Origin: Klebsiella sp. BIGb0138
GTDB lineage: Bacteria; Pseudomonadota; Gammaproteobacteria; Enterobacterales; Enterobacteriaceae
Direction of reading: 5' to 3'
DNA length: 64,000 nt
Assembly (NCBI RefSeq): GCF_004342285.1
Contig: NZ_SMCV01000003.1
Span: 1-64,000 of the forward strand
In this document: positions 11,644-20,198 of the stretch, one piece after another
How the letters are laid out: every line of letters starts with the position of its first letter
How positions within the stretch are numbered: position 1 is the stretch's first letter
Program-made: the position numbers and the translations under genes
Notes under the pieces: model-generated
Seen by the model: only the letters and a program-made list of their open reading frames with translations
What the model was told of the DNA's origin: nothing
The model's database searches: none

Positions 11644-12722
11644 CCCTACCCATTCTTGAAGCCCGCGATCTGAGTAAATGGTTTCCCGGGCCGAAAAAAC
11701 TCTTCGCGCCGGCGCGTCATGTCACCGCCGTCGATCGGGTGTCGCTGGCGGTTATGCCGGGGGAAACGCTGGCGATTGTTGGCGAGTCCGGTTCGGGGAA
11801 ATCGACGCTTGGCCGCCTGCTGCTGCGTCTGCTGGCCGCAAGCGAGGGGCGGGTGTTCTGGCAGGGCGAGGAAATTACTGACGCGACGGGAACCCGACTC
11901 AACCAGCTGCGTCGCGAGCTGCAGATCATCTTCCAGGATCCCTTTGCGTCATTGAACCCGCGGATGACCGTGGAGCAGATCGTCGGCGAACCGCTGTGGC
12001 TACATCAGAATATGAAAAAGGCCGATCGGCACTACCGCGTCGCTGAACTGCTGAAAACCGTGGGGCTACCGGCGGCATGGGCCGACCGTTATCCACATGA
12101 GTTTTCCGGCGGCCAGCGCCAACGTATTGGTATCGCCCGCGCGCTGGCCTCCGGGCCTAAGCTGCTGCTGGGCGATGAACCGGTGTCGGCGCTGGACGTT
12201 TCCGTCCAGGCGCAGGTGGTGAATCTGCTGGAGAGTCTTAAGCATCAGCTTGGCCTGACGATGATTATTGTCGCCCACGGACTGGCGGTCATCCGCCATA
12301 TGAGCGACCGCGTGGCGGTGATGTACCTCGGGCAAATCGTTGAGCTGGCGACGGTCGATGAGATCTTCGATGCGCCGCTGCACCCGTATACCCAGGCGCT
12401 GATCGCTTCGGCGCCGCAAATGCAACCGGGCGTGCAGCGTGAGGCTCCGCTGCTACAGGGGGATCTACCTAATCCGGCCAACCCGCCGACGGGCTGCCGT
12501 TTCCATACCCGCTGCCCGTACGTCAGCGATCAATGTCGGCAAAGCGAACCGATTAACCAGCTGCTTGACGGCGGACGGCAGATCGCCTGCCACCGCTGGC
12601 AGGAGATCAACCGCGATCGCAGCGTGATCCAGATTGCTCCGCCGTCCGCCGCATTTCTGCGCCGCCGCGCGCTGTTTGAACACGCGGCCACTCACTCATC
12701 CCTTGCTGCAAGGAACTCATGA
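11640..12722 (+). CDS. Peptide-type ABC transporter ATPase (DppF/OppF-like)
   Basis: A 360-residue second ATPase subunit. Walker A is GESGSGKS, the signature FSGGQRQRIGIA and Walker B LLLGDEPVSALD; GCRFHTRCPYVSDQC marks the C-terminal domain. Its ATG overlaps the stop of the preceding gene (ATGA). The last 40 or so residues (after HRWQEINRD) form an arginine- and alanine-rich tail that is longer than in typical DppF. It overlaps the start of the binding-protein gene by 4 bp. Confidence 0.9.
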   Translation: MTLPILEARDLSKWFPGPKKLFAPARHVTAVDRVSLAVMPGETLAIVGESGSGKSTLGRLLLRLLAASEGRVFWQGEEITDATGTRLNQLRRELQIIFQDPFASLNPRMTVEQIVGEPLWLHQNMKKADRHYRVAELLKTVGLPAAWADRYPHEFSGGQRQRIGIARALASGPKLLLGDEPVSALDVSVQAQVVNLLESLKHQLGLTMIIVAHGLAVIRHMSDRVAVMYLGQIVELATVDEIFDAPLHPYTQALIASAPQMQPGVQREAPLLQGDLPNPANPPTGCRFHTRCPYVSDQCRQSEPINQLLDGGRQIACHRWQEINRDRSVIQIAPPSAAFLRRRALFEHAATHSSLAARNS

Positions 12723-14239
12723 TAATGACAATGCGTAATTCTCTTTTGACCGTTCTGGGAAGTGTTATGTTGCTTGGCGCGGCGCTGCCCGCGCATGCAG
12801 AGAGCGTACTGCGCATCGGCCTGGGGGCGGATCCCGATATGCTCGATCCCCATCTGGCGCGCACCTACTACGGCCGCTTTGTTTTCGCCTCGCTGTGCGA
12901 CAGGCTGGTGGACGTCGATGAGCATCTCAAGATCGTGCCGGGGCTGGCGACGGACTGGTCGTGGAGCGATGACGGTAAAACGCTGACCATGAACCTGCGC
13001 GACGGGGTCACCTTCCACGACGGCGAGAAGTTCGACGCCGCAGCGGCAAAATATAACCTCGATCGCGCGCTGACGCTGAAAGGCTCACTGCGCAAAAGCG
13101 AGATCTCCTCGATCGAATCGGTGGCGGTGACCGGCCCGCTGCAAATCGCTGTGCATCTGAAAACGCCGGATGCCGCGCTGCTGATGCAGTTGACCGATCG
13201 CGCCGGGGCGATGATGGCGCCGGAAGCGGCGAAAAAAGCGGATTTTGCCGCTCATCCGGTCTGTTCCGGTCCTTACAAATTCGACAGCCGGGTTTCTCAG
13301 GATCGTATCGTCCTGAGCCGTTTTGACAACTACTGGAATAAAGGCGCCTACCACTTTGACAAGCTTATCTATTTGCCGATCCCCGATGCTTCGGTCCGGC
13401 TGGCTAACCTGCGCGCCGGCGATCTCGAGCTGACGGAAGGTATCGCCGCCAGCGACGTAAAAACCGTTGAAGCCGACAGCAAACTGGCGCTCGCTAAAGT
13501 CACGGGGCTGGGCTATCAGGGTATCACTTTCAACATTAATAACGGCAAAGTAGCGGCCAACGATCCGTTTAAAGATACCCGCGTTCGTGAAGCCTTCTCC
13601 TTAGCTATCGACCGCGATGCGCTTAACCAGGTGGTATTCGAAGGGCTATATACTCCGGCAAATCAGGCCTTCTCGCCGGTTAGCCCGTATCACGTCAAGC
13701 TTCCGGTTGCGCCGCGTAATGTGGAAAAAGCGCAGGCGCTGCTGAAAGCCGCGGGAGTCTCCACGCCGCTGAACGTCAATCTGCTGGTACCGAATAACCC
13801 GACCTCGCAGCAGGTGGGACAGGTGCTGCAGGCGATGGTCGCCGAAGCGGGCTTTAACCTCAATTTGCAGATGACCGAGTTTGCCACGCTGCTCGATCGC
13901 CAGCAGAGCGGTGACTACCAGTTGAGCTTCTCCGGCTGGTCGGGACGCCCGGATCCTGACGGCAGTATCTACGGTTTTATTCATAGCAAGGGCACCCTCA
14001 ACGACGGCCGTTACAGCAACGGACAGGTCGATGAATGGCTGACTCAGGCGCGACTGAGCAACGATCAGGCCGTTCGCCAGCCGCTGTATGACAAGGTCGT
14101 TCACCAGCTGCAAACCGACATGCCGATCGCCTATCTCTACTTTGAGCCGCGCATTTTTGGGCTCAACAAAAAAGTACAGGGCTTTAAACCTTACCCGGAC
14201 GGCATCGTACGCGTAGCGGGTCTGTCGCTGACGCAATAA
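12719..14239 (+). CDS. Periplasmic solute-binding protein, SBP family 5 (peptide type)
   Basis: A 506-residue extracytoplasmic binding protein of the DppA/OppA/GsiB family. The signal peptide runs to about ALPAHA/ES, and the mature protein begins with the family pattern LRIGLGADPDMLDPHLA. The conserved SWSDDGKTLTMNLRDGVTFHDGEKF is typical of the family. Three nearby ATGs (12719, 12725, 12731) could start it. The ligand is probably a small peptide or glutathione-like compound, because the operon also carries a gamma-glutamyltransferase; this is inference. Confidence 0.9.
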   Translation: MIMTMRNSLLTVLGSVMLLGAALPAHAESVLRIGLGADPDMLDPHLARTYYGRFVFASLCDRLVDVDEHLKIVPGLATDWSWSDDGKTLTMNLRDGVTFHDGEKFDAAAAKYNLDRALTLKGSLRKSEISSIESVAVTGPLQIAVHLKTPDAALLMQLTDRAGAMMAPEAAKKADFAAHPVCSGPYKFDSRVSQDRIVLSRFDNYWNKGAYHFDKLIYLPIPDASVRLANLRAGDLELTEGIAASDVKTVEADSKLALAKVTGLGYQGITFNINNGKVAANDPFKDTRVREAFSLAIDRDALNQVVFEGLYTPANQAFSPVSPYHVKLPVAPRNVEKAQALLKAAGVSTPLNVNLLVPNNPTSQQVGQVLQAMVAEAGFNLNLQMTEFATLLDRQQSGDYQLSFSGWSGRPDPDGSIYGFIHSKGTLNDGRYSNGQVDEWLTQARLSNDQAVRQPLYDKVVHQLQTDMPIAYLYFEPRIFGLNKKVQGFKPYPDGIVRVAGLSLTQ

Positions 14240-14259
14240 TCGAGGCGTGAGGAGAAACC

Positions 14260-15201
14260 ATGCTGGAACTGATTAGCAAACGGCTGCTGCTCGCGATACC
14301 GACGCTGCTGCTGGTGAGCATGATGGTGTTTGGGCTACAGAAACTGCTGCCCGGCGACCCGCTGATCGCCATGGCGGGCGAGGAGCGCGATCCGGCAGTG
14401 ATTGCCCAGCTGCGAGCGGAGTTAAACCTCGATGCGCCGATCCCGGTGCAGTACTACCACTGGCTGACCCGCGCGTTGCAAGGCGATCTCGGCGTCTCGT
14501 TACGTACTCATGAGCCGGTGACGCAGCTTATCGCCAGCAAGCTGCCGGTGACGCTGGAACTGTCGCTGCTGGCAATGATTATTGCCCTGATCGTCGGCAT
14601 CAGCATGGGGATTCTGGCGGCGGTGAACAAAAACAGCTGGATCGATCACGGGGCGAACTTCGTGGCGATCTCGGGGATCTCAATACCGCATTTTTGGTTA
14701 GGGATCCTGCTGATCCTGGTCTTTTCGGTCAATCTGCAATGGCTGCCCGCCTCCGGATTTGTACCGTTTAGCGAGGCGCCGCTGCAAAATCTGCGCACGC
14801 TGCTGCTGCCGGCGGCGGTGCTGGGGACCGGTCTGGCGGCCACGCTGATGCGCCACACCCGCGCTTCGATGATCGCGGTGCTGAAAGCGGACTATATACG
14901 TACCGCGCGGGCAAAAGGGCTACTACCAAAAGCGGTGATCTTAAAGCATGCCTTTCGCAACGCGCTGGTGCCGGTCATCACGCTGACCACGCTGCTGTTT
15001 GGCGAGCTGCTGGGCGGCGCGGTCCTGACCGAGCAGGTGTTCACCATTCCCGGCTTCGGCAAGATGATCGTCGATTCGGTGTTTAACCGCGATTACGCGG
15101 TGGTGCAGGGCGTGGTGCTGATCGTGGCGATCGGTTTCCTGATGCTCAACCTGCTGGCCGATGTGCTCTACTTCCTCATTAACCCGAAAATGCGAGGCTA
15201 A
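14260..15201 (+). CDS. ABC transporter permease (DppB-like)
   Basis: A 313-residue inner-membrane permease with about six transmembrane helices. The N-terminal RLLLAIPTLLLVSMMVF helix and the EAA-loop region (DYIRTARAKGL ... HAFRNALVPV) are diagnostic of the first permease subunit of peptide-type importers. GAGGAG precedes the ATG. It should form a heterodimer with the product of the next gene, 2 bp downstream. Confidence 0.9.
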   Translation: MLELISKRLLLAIPTLLLVSMMVFGLQKLLPGDPLIAMAGEERDPAVIAQLRAELNLDAPIPVQYYHWLTRALQGDLGVSLRTHEPVTQLIASKLPVTLELSLLAMIIALIVGISMGILAAVNKNSWIDHGANFVAISGISIPHFWLGILLILVFSVNLQWLPASGFVPFSEAPLQNLRTLLLPAAVLGTGLAATLMRHTRASMIAVLKADYIRTARAKGLLPKAVILKHAFRNALVPVITLTTLLFGELLGGAVLTEQVFTIPGFGKMIVDSVFNRDYAVVQGVVLIVAIGFLMLNLLADVLYFLINPKMRG

Positions 15202-15203
15202 CC

Positions 15204-16079
15204 ATGGCGGAATTCACAACGCAGAGCGTGGCGCTCGTCAAGCCGCGTGCGCAAAACCGGGTACTGAAGAAATTTCTCGCCAATAAAAGCGCGGTGATCG
15301 GCGCGGTGGTGGTCGGCATCTTCGTGCTGATTGCGCTCCTGGCGCCGTGGATCGCGCCGTTCGATCCGGTCAAGGCCAATTTTCTGATGGTGCGTAAGCC
15401 ACCATCGGAGATGTACTGGTTCGGCACCGATGAGCTGGGGCGCGATATTCTCTCGCGGATTGTCTGGGGAGCGCGCACCTCGCTGATGGCCGGCTGTATG
15501 TCGGTACTTATCGCGGTGGTTATCGGTGTTCCGCTCGGGCTGGTGGCGGGTTATTTTCAGGGGATCTGGGACGGCGTCATATCACGCTTTATCGAAGCGC
15601 TGCTCGCCTGTCCGTTTCTGATCATGGCGATCGCCCTCGGCGCATTTTTAGGACCGAGCCTGAGTAACGCGATGATCGCCATCGGCCTGTCGGCGATGCC
15701 GATCTTTGCCCGTCTGACCCGCGGCCAGACGATCGCCATTCGTAACGAAGAGTATATCGACGGCGCGCGGGCCATCGGCCTGCCGGACCGGTGGATCGTT
15801 CTGCGCTACGTCCTTCCTAACGTGATGTCGCCGATTCTGGTGCAGGCCACGCTGGCGATTGCTTCGGCAATTATCGCCGAGGCCAGTCTCTCTTTCCTCG
15901 GCCTTGGCCAGCAGCCGCCGAACCCTTCCTGGGGCTCGATGCTCAATACGGCAAAAGGTTTTCTTGAACAGGCGCCGTGGATGTCTGTGTTCCCCGGCGT
16001 CGCTATTTTCCTGGCGGTACAGGGTTTTAATCTACTCGGCGACGGGCTGCGCGATGCGCTCGATCCGCGCCATGACTAA
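15204..16079 (+). CDS. ABC transporter permease (DppC-like)
   Basis: A 291-residue second permease. An N-terminal cytoplasmic segment leads into the first helix (AVIGAVVVGIFVLIALLAPWIAPFDP), then the DppC-type periplasmic motif WFGTDELGRDILSRIVWGAR and the EAA-loop GARAIGLPDRWIVLRYVLPN, which contacts the ATPases. It lies 2 bp after the DppB-like gene and 9 bp before the gamma-glutamyltransferase gene. Confidence 0.9.
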   Translation: MAEFTTQSVALVKPRAQNRVLKKFLANKSAVIGAVVVGIFVLIALLAPWIAPFDPVKANFLMVRKPPSEMYWFGTDELGRDILSRIVWGARTSLMAGCMSVLIAVVIGVPLGLVAGYFQGIWDGVISRFIEALLACPFLIMAIALGAFLGPSLSNAMIAIGLSAMPIFARLTRGQTIAIRNEEYIDGARAIGLPDRWIVLRYVLPNVMSPILVQATLAIASAIIAEASLSFLGLGQQPPNPSWGSMLNTAKGFLEQAPWMSVFPGVAIFLAVQGFNLLGDGLRDALDPRHD

Positions 16080-16088
16080 GGAGTCATA

Positions 16089-17690
16089 ATGACAAAAGCG
16101 CTTGATTTCTCGACCGGTTATGCTTCACGTCGCCCACCGATGATGGGGCGCAACGCCGTGGCGACGTCGCAGCCGCTGGCGGCGCAGGCGGGGATGCGGA
16201 TGCTGCAGCTGGGCGGCAATGCGGTTGATGCGGCGATTGCCACCGCGATGGCTCTCACCGTGGTGGAACCGACCGGCTGCGGTATCGGCAGCGATGCGTT
16301 TGCCATTATCTGGGACGGTGAAAAATTGCATGGCCTGAATGCCTCCGGGCGCTCTCCCGCCAGCTGGCATGCCGATCTGTTCGCCGGCAAAGGCGCGGTA
16401 CCGGAAATCGGCTGGGATGCGGTCACCGTCCCGGGCGCGGTTTCCGGCTGGGTGGCGCTGGCGGAACGCTTCGGTTCGCTGCCGCTCACCACGCTGGCGC
16501 AGCCGGCCATTGACTATGCGCGTAACGGCTTTCCCGTTTCGCCGCTGATTGGTCACCTGTGGCAGCGGGGCTATAACAAACTGAAAGATCAGCCGGGCTT
16601 CAGCGCCTGCTTTGCGCCGCAAGGCCGCGCGCCGCGGGTCGGCGAGATTTTCCGTAACCCAGCGCAGGCGAAAACCCTGGCGCTGATCGCCGAAACCAAT
16701 GGGGAGGCGTTCTATCGCGGCGAGCTGGCGCAGAAGATTGCGGCATTCGCCCGGGAGCACGGCGCGCATCTGACGGCGGACGATCTGGCTAACCACCGCG
16801 CCGATTGGGTCGAACTGCTGTCGCGTGATTTTGCCGGCGGTTCGGTACAGGAGCTGCCGCCTAATGGCCAGGGGATCGCCACCCTGATTGCGCTCGGGAT
16901 CCTCGAACAGTGTGATATCGGTCGCTACGACCCCGATTCGGTACAGTCGCTGCATCTGTCGATTGAGGCAATGAAGCTGGCGCTGGCGGACCTCGATCGC
17001 TACGTTGCCGACGAAGATCATATGGAGTTTGCTGCCGGGACGCTGTTAAGCGACGAGTATCTGAAATCCCGCGCCGCGCTGATCGATCCGCAGCAGGCCT
17101 CCGATTTTACCTACGGTTCTCCGACCCAGAGCGGAACGGTCTATCTCTCGACGGCCGACGCCAGCGGAATGATGGTGTCGTTTATTCAGTCCAACTATAT
17201 GGGCTTTGGCTCCGGGGTCGTGGTCCCTGATACCGGCATCAGCCTGCAAAACCGCGGCTGCGGCTTTGTGCTCGATCCCGGCCACCCGAACGCGCTGGCG
17301 GGCGGCAAGCGGCCGTTCCATACCATCATTCCCGGTTTTGCGTTAGATGGCGATGGCAAGCCGCTGATGTCGTTTGGCGTGATGGGCGGTCCGATGCAGG
17401 CGCAGGGGCATATGCAGATGGCCCTGCGCATTATGCTGCATGGACAAAACCCGCAGGCGGCGATCGACGCGCCGCGCTGGCGGGTGGTGCAGGGGCGGGA
17501 GGTGGTGGTTGAATCGACCTTCAGCCGCAACGTGATTGCGGGGCTGCGCGAGCGCGGGCATCAGATTGTGGTGGAGGACCCGCTGCAGGACTACAACTTC
17601 GGCGGCGCACAGGCGATTTATCGCCTGCCGGAGGGCCATTACGTCGCCGCGACCGAAAGCCGCAAGGACGGGCAGGCGCTGGTGAGCTAA
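16089..17690 (+). CDS. Gamma-glutamyltransferase family hydrolase, without signal peptide
   Basis: A 533-residue N-terminal-nucleophile hydrolase of the gamma-glutamyltranspeptidase family. The start (RPPMMGRNAVATSQPLAAQAGM) is the usual N-terminus of the large chain, and no signal peptide precedes it, so the enzyme should be cytoplasmic, unlike periplasmic E. coli Ggt. The expected self-cleavage site is Gly349/Thr350 in SGTVYLSTAD; the classical TTHY sequence is changed to TVYL, as seen in YwrD-like members. As the last gene of the ABC operon it probably hydrolyses an imported gamma-glutamyl compound. True transpeptidase activity is uncertain; an acylase role is an alternative. Confidence 0.85.
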   Translation: MTKALDFSTGYASRRPPMMGRNAVATSQPLAAQAGMRMLQLGGNAVDAAIATAMALTVVEPTGCGIGSDAFAIIWDGEKLHGLNASGRSPASWHADLFAGKGAVPEIGWDAVTVPGAVSGWVALAERFGSLPLTTLAQPAIDYARNGFPVSPLIGHLWQRGYNKLKDQPGFSACFAPQGRAPRVGEIFRNPAQAKTLALIAETNGEAFYRGELAQKIAAFAREHGAHLTADDLANHRADWVELLSRDFAGGSVQELPPNGQGIATLIALGILEQCDIGRYDPDSVQSLHLSIEAMKLALADLDRYVADEDHMEFAAGTLLSDEYLKSRAALIDPQQASDFTYGSPTQSGTVYLSTADASGMMVSFIQSNYMGFGSGVVVPDTGISLQNRGCGFVLDPGHPNALAGGKRPFHTIIPGFALDGDGKPLMSFGVMGGPMQAQGHMQMALRIMLHGQNPQAAIDAPRWRVVQGREVVVESTFSRNVIAGLRERGHQIVVEDPLQDYNFGGAQAIYRLPEGHYVAATESRKDGQALVS

Positions 17691-17704
17691 ATCCTGGTGG
17701 CGTA

Positions 17705-17731
17705 AAAAGGGGGCGAATAGCGCCCCCTTTT
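17705..17731 (+). terminator. Terminator at the end of the ABC-ggt operon
   Basis: A perfect 11-bp stem (17705-17715 AAAAGGGGGCG, 17721-17731 CGCCCCCTTTT) with loop AATAG. The flanking A and T runs let it act in both directions, between ggt and the convergent yafV. Confidence 0.85.
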
Positions 17732-17741
17732 GGATCTCGCT

Positions 17742-18512
17742 TTACCCGAGGGTAAAAGGATCCGCATCCTGCCAGGCGGGAAATTTCTCGCGATACTCGG
17801 TGAGCGCCGTCAGCGACAGCTCGGCATCAAGGCGCGTGGCCTGATGGGGCTCGGCGGTGGCCAGAATTTCTCCCTGTGGGCTGATGATACGGCTGTCGCC
17901 GCGATAATGATGGCCGTTGCCGTCGGTGCCGACGCGGTTACAACCGGCGACGTAGGCCTGGTTTTCAATGGCCCGGGCTACCAGCAGCGACTGCCAGTGC
18001 AGCGAGCGCGGCGCGGGCCAGTTGGCCACGTACAGCGCTAAATCGTAGTCGTTATGGTTGCGTGACCACACCGGGAAACGCAGGTCATAGCAGACCAGCG
18101 GTAGAATCCGCCAGCCGCGCCACTCAAAAACAACCCGTTCGCTGCCCGCCTCATAATGATGATGTTCTCCGGCCATCCGGAACAGATGCCGCTTGTCATA
18201 GAAGCGCGTGGCGCCGTCGGGATCCACCAGCAGGAAGCGGTTAACCGGCCCGCGCTCGGTTTGCAGCGCGGCGCTACCGGCGATCAGGGCATGAGTTTGC
18301 ATCGCTTTTGCCCGCATCCAGTCAACGACCTCTTCCTGCGCCATCGACTGCTTTGCCGCTTCCATAGCGAAGCCGGTGGTGAACATTTCCGGTAAAACAA
18401 TCAGGTCACGCCCGGTAATACCTTCCAGTTGACGATCGAAATGGCGTAGGTTGGCGGGACCGTCCATCCACACCAGAGGTTGTTGCAGCAACGTAATTTT
18501 CAGGCCAGGCAC
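17742..18512 (-). CDS. yafV: Omega-amidase YafV (nitrilase superfamily)
   Basis: A 256-residue cytoplasmic amidase that hydrolyses alpha-ketoglutaramate and related omega-amides, a metabolite-repair activity. The nitrilase triad is visible: Glu in VLPEMFTTGF, Lys in YDKRHLF and Cys in LVCYDLRFPVWSR. The GTG start at 18512 follows GGAG by about 8 nt and gives exactly the E. coli length; an ATG seven codons upstream (18533) lacks a good ribosome-binding site. Confidence 0.93.
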   Translation of the reverse strand: MPGLKITLLQQPLVWMDGPANLRHFDRQLEGITGRDLIVLPEMFTTGFAMEAAKQSMAQEEVVDWMRAKAMQTHALIAGSAALQTERGPVNRFLLVDPDGATRFYDKRHLFRMAGEHHHYEAGSERVVFEWRGWRILPLVCYDLRFPVWSRNHNDYDLALYVANWPAPRSLHWQSLLVARAIENQAYVAGCNRVGTDGNGHHYRGDSRIISPQGEILATAEPHQATRLDAELSLTALTEYREKFPAWQDADPFTLG

Positions 18513-18603
18513 GGTGGTGAACTCCAGTATCATTAGGGCGTTATCATTATTTTAATACCATATCAGCCGCAGGATGGTGAGAGGAATATTTTGTTAAAAA
18601 AAT

Positions 18604-18628
18604 GCTAATGCTGGAAACGATTTGTGCG
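18604..18628 (+). repeat. Imperfect 25-bp direct repeat, copy 1 (flank of the yjh cassette)
   Basis: This 25-bp stretch begins GCTAAT and ends GATTTGTGCG. A second copy at 24049-24073 has 21 of 25 identical bases in the same orientation. The copies bracket the yjhFGHI genes between yafV and fadE. Confidence 0.5.
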
Positions 18629-18666
18629 GGAAAGAGAGCGTCAGAGGTACAAGGGCGCATGAGGCG

Positions 18667-18713
18667 AAAAGCCGCAAAGACGGGCTCGCGCGAATTTATT
18701 TACGCGGCTTTTT
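18667..18713 (+). terminator. Weak terminator-like hairpin downstream of yafV/yjhF region
   Basis: AAAAGCCGC (18667-18675) pairs with GCGGCTTTT (18704-18712) across a 28-nt loop and is followed by more T residues. The long loop makes it a weak candidate. The 18513-18804 interval otherwise holds only the direct repeat. Confidence 0.3.
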
Positions 18714-18804
18714 TACTTCAGGGGGGGCTATACGGCGGTGCCCCGTAAACCCTGGCCCGCGAGGGGGAATTTAAGGGGCACTGCGTGAAGCATGGCCGTG
18801 CGGT

Positions 18805-20154
18805 TTAAATCGCCATGCTGGCCAGCATAATAAAGATCAGGCCGCAAAGGGATAACATTGTTGACATCAGCGTCCAGGACAGTAGAGTTTCCTTGATGGT
18901 CAGGCCGAAGAAATCCTTTATCATCCAGAAGCTTGCGTCATTTACATGAGAGCAAATGCAGGAGCCTGCTCCCGTTGCAAGAGTAATCAAGGCCAGGTTT
19001 GTGTTTGGGTGTGCAGACAGCAGAGGGATCACCAGACCGGCGGTGGAGATGGCGGCAACCGTTGCGGAGCCCAGACAAATCCTCAAAAAGGCCGCTACTC
19101 CCCAGGCCATCAGAATGGGGTTGATATCCGTGCCTGCCACCAGCGTCGAAATATACTGGCCGACGCCGGAATCAATCAACACCTGTTTGAATGCGCCGCC
19201 ACCGCCGATAATCAATAACAGACCGGCAATGCCTGCAATCGCTTTCCCGCAGGAGTCCATCAGTTCCGGAATCGTTTTTCCTCTCCCGAGACCCATGGCC
19301 CAAATGGCGAACAGCAGCGAAATCAGCATCGCGATCGTCGAGTTTCCCAAAAAAAGGAACACGGAATAGAGCATACCGGGATCGCCTGCGTCTTTTGGCC
19401 GGACCATTTGCATAATGGTGACCAGGGCCATCAGGATAACCGGCAGCATGGCGGTCAGAAAACTTATCCCAAACCCCGGCATTTCGCTTTCGGTAAAGCT
19501 CTTTGTCGCCCCAAGGGAAGCAATGTTGCCTTCTTTGGTAAATGCCTCCGGGATCAGCCGTTGGCATACTTTATTCAGCAGCGGGCCACAGAGAATAAAG
19601 GTTGGAATGCCCACGATAATACCATAAATCAGCACGACACCAACATCTGCACCATATTCTCTGGCGATGACGGTAGGGCCGGGATGCGGCGGCAGAAAAC
19701 CGTGCGCCACTAACAAACCCGATAGCATCGGTACGCACATATACATCGGTGATATTTTAGCTTCCCTGGCGATGGCGAATAAAATCGGTACCAGCAGAAT
19801 TAAACCGACTTCGAAAAATAGCGCGATACCGACAATAAATGCCGAAGTTACTACCGCCCAGTCCAGCCTTTTGACACCAAAATAGTTCAGCATGGTCAAT
19901 GCAATACGCTGCGCGCCGCCGGCATCGGATAATAGCCGTCCCAGCATTACGCCAAAACCGAATATCAAGCCGATATGACCAAGCGTGCCGCCTAGCCCGG
20001 ATTCGACAGAAGCGACGACCTTATTCAGGTCCATGCCGCTGGCAATAGCTACGGCCAGCGAGACAATAATTAATGAAACAAAAGTATTGAGTTTTATTTT
20101 TATGGTTAAAAGCAGGAGTACAGCGATACCTGCCACAACAATTAATAGTGGCAT
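18805..20154 (-). CDS. yjhF: GntP-family sugar-acid permease (YjhF-like)
   Basis: A 449-residue inner-membrane protein of the gluconate:H+ symporter family with about 12-14 hydrophobic segments. Family hallmarks are [18 protein letters not shown] near residue 70 and [14 protein letters not shown] near residue 150. It is last in the order regulator-aldolase-dehydratase-permease, the same as E. coli yjhIHGF, so the substrate is probably D-xylonate or a related aldonate. It begins 44 bp after yjhG. Confidence 0.85.
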   Translation of the reverse strand: MPLLIVVAGIAVLLLLTIKIKLNTFVSLIIVSLAVAIASGMDLNKVVASVESGLGGTLGHIGLIFGFGVMLGRLLSDAGGAQRIALTMLNYFGVKRLDWAVVTSAFIVGIALFFEVGLILLVPILFAIAREAKISPMYMCVPMLSGLLVAHGFLPPHPGPTVIAREYGADVGVVLIYGIIVGIPTFILCGPLLNKVCQRLIPEAFTKEGNIASLGATKSFTESEMPGFGISFLTAMLPVILMALVTIMQMVRPKDAGDPGMLYSVFLFLGNSTIAMLISLLFAIWAMGLGRGKTIPELMDSCGKAIAGIAGLLLIIGGGGAFKQVLIDSGVGQYISTLVAGTDINPILMAWGVAAFLRICLGSATVAAISTAGLVIPLLSAHPNTNLALITLATGAGSCICSHVNDASFWMIKDFFGLTIKETLLSWTLMSTMLSLCGLIFIMLASMAI

Positions 20155-20198
20155 AACGTCCTCTCATTAATAATGTAACAATGGTTTTAATTATTTCT

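Noticed and set aside
16125-17021. 298-codon minus-strand frame inside the gamma-glutamyltransferase gene
   Set aside because: Shadow of a conserved gene in GC-rich DNA, with an Arg/Gln-rich product.
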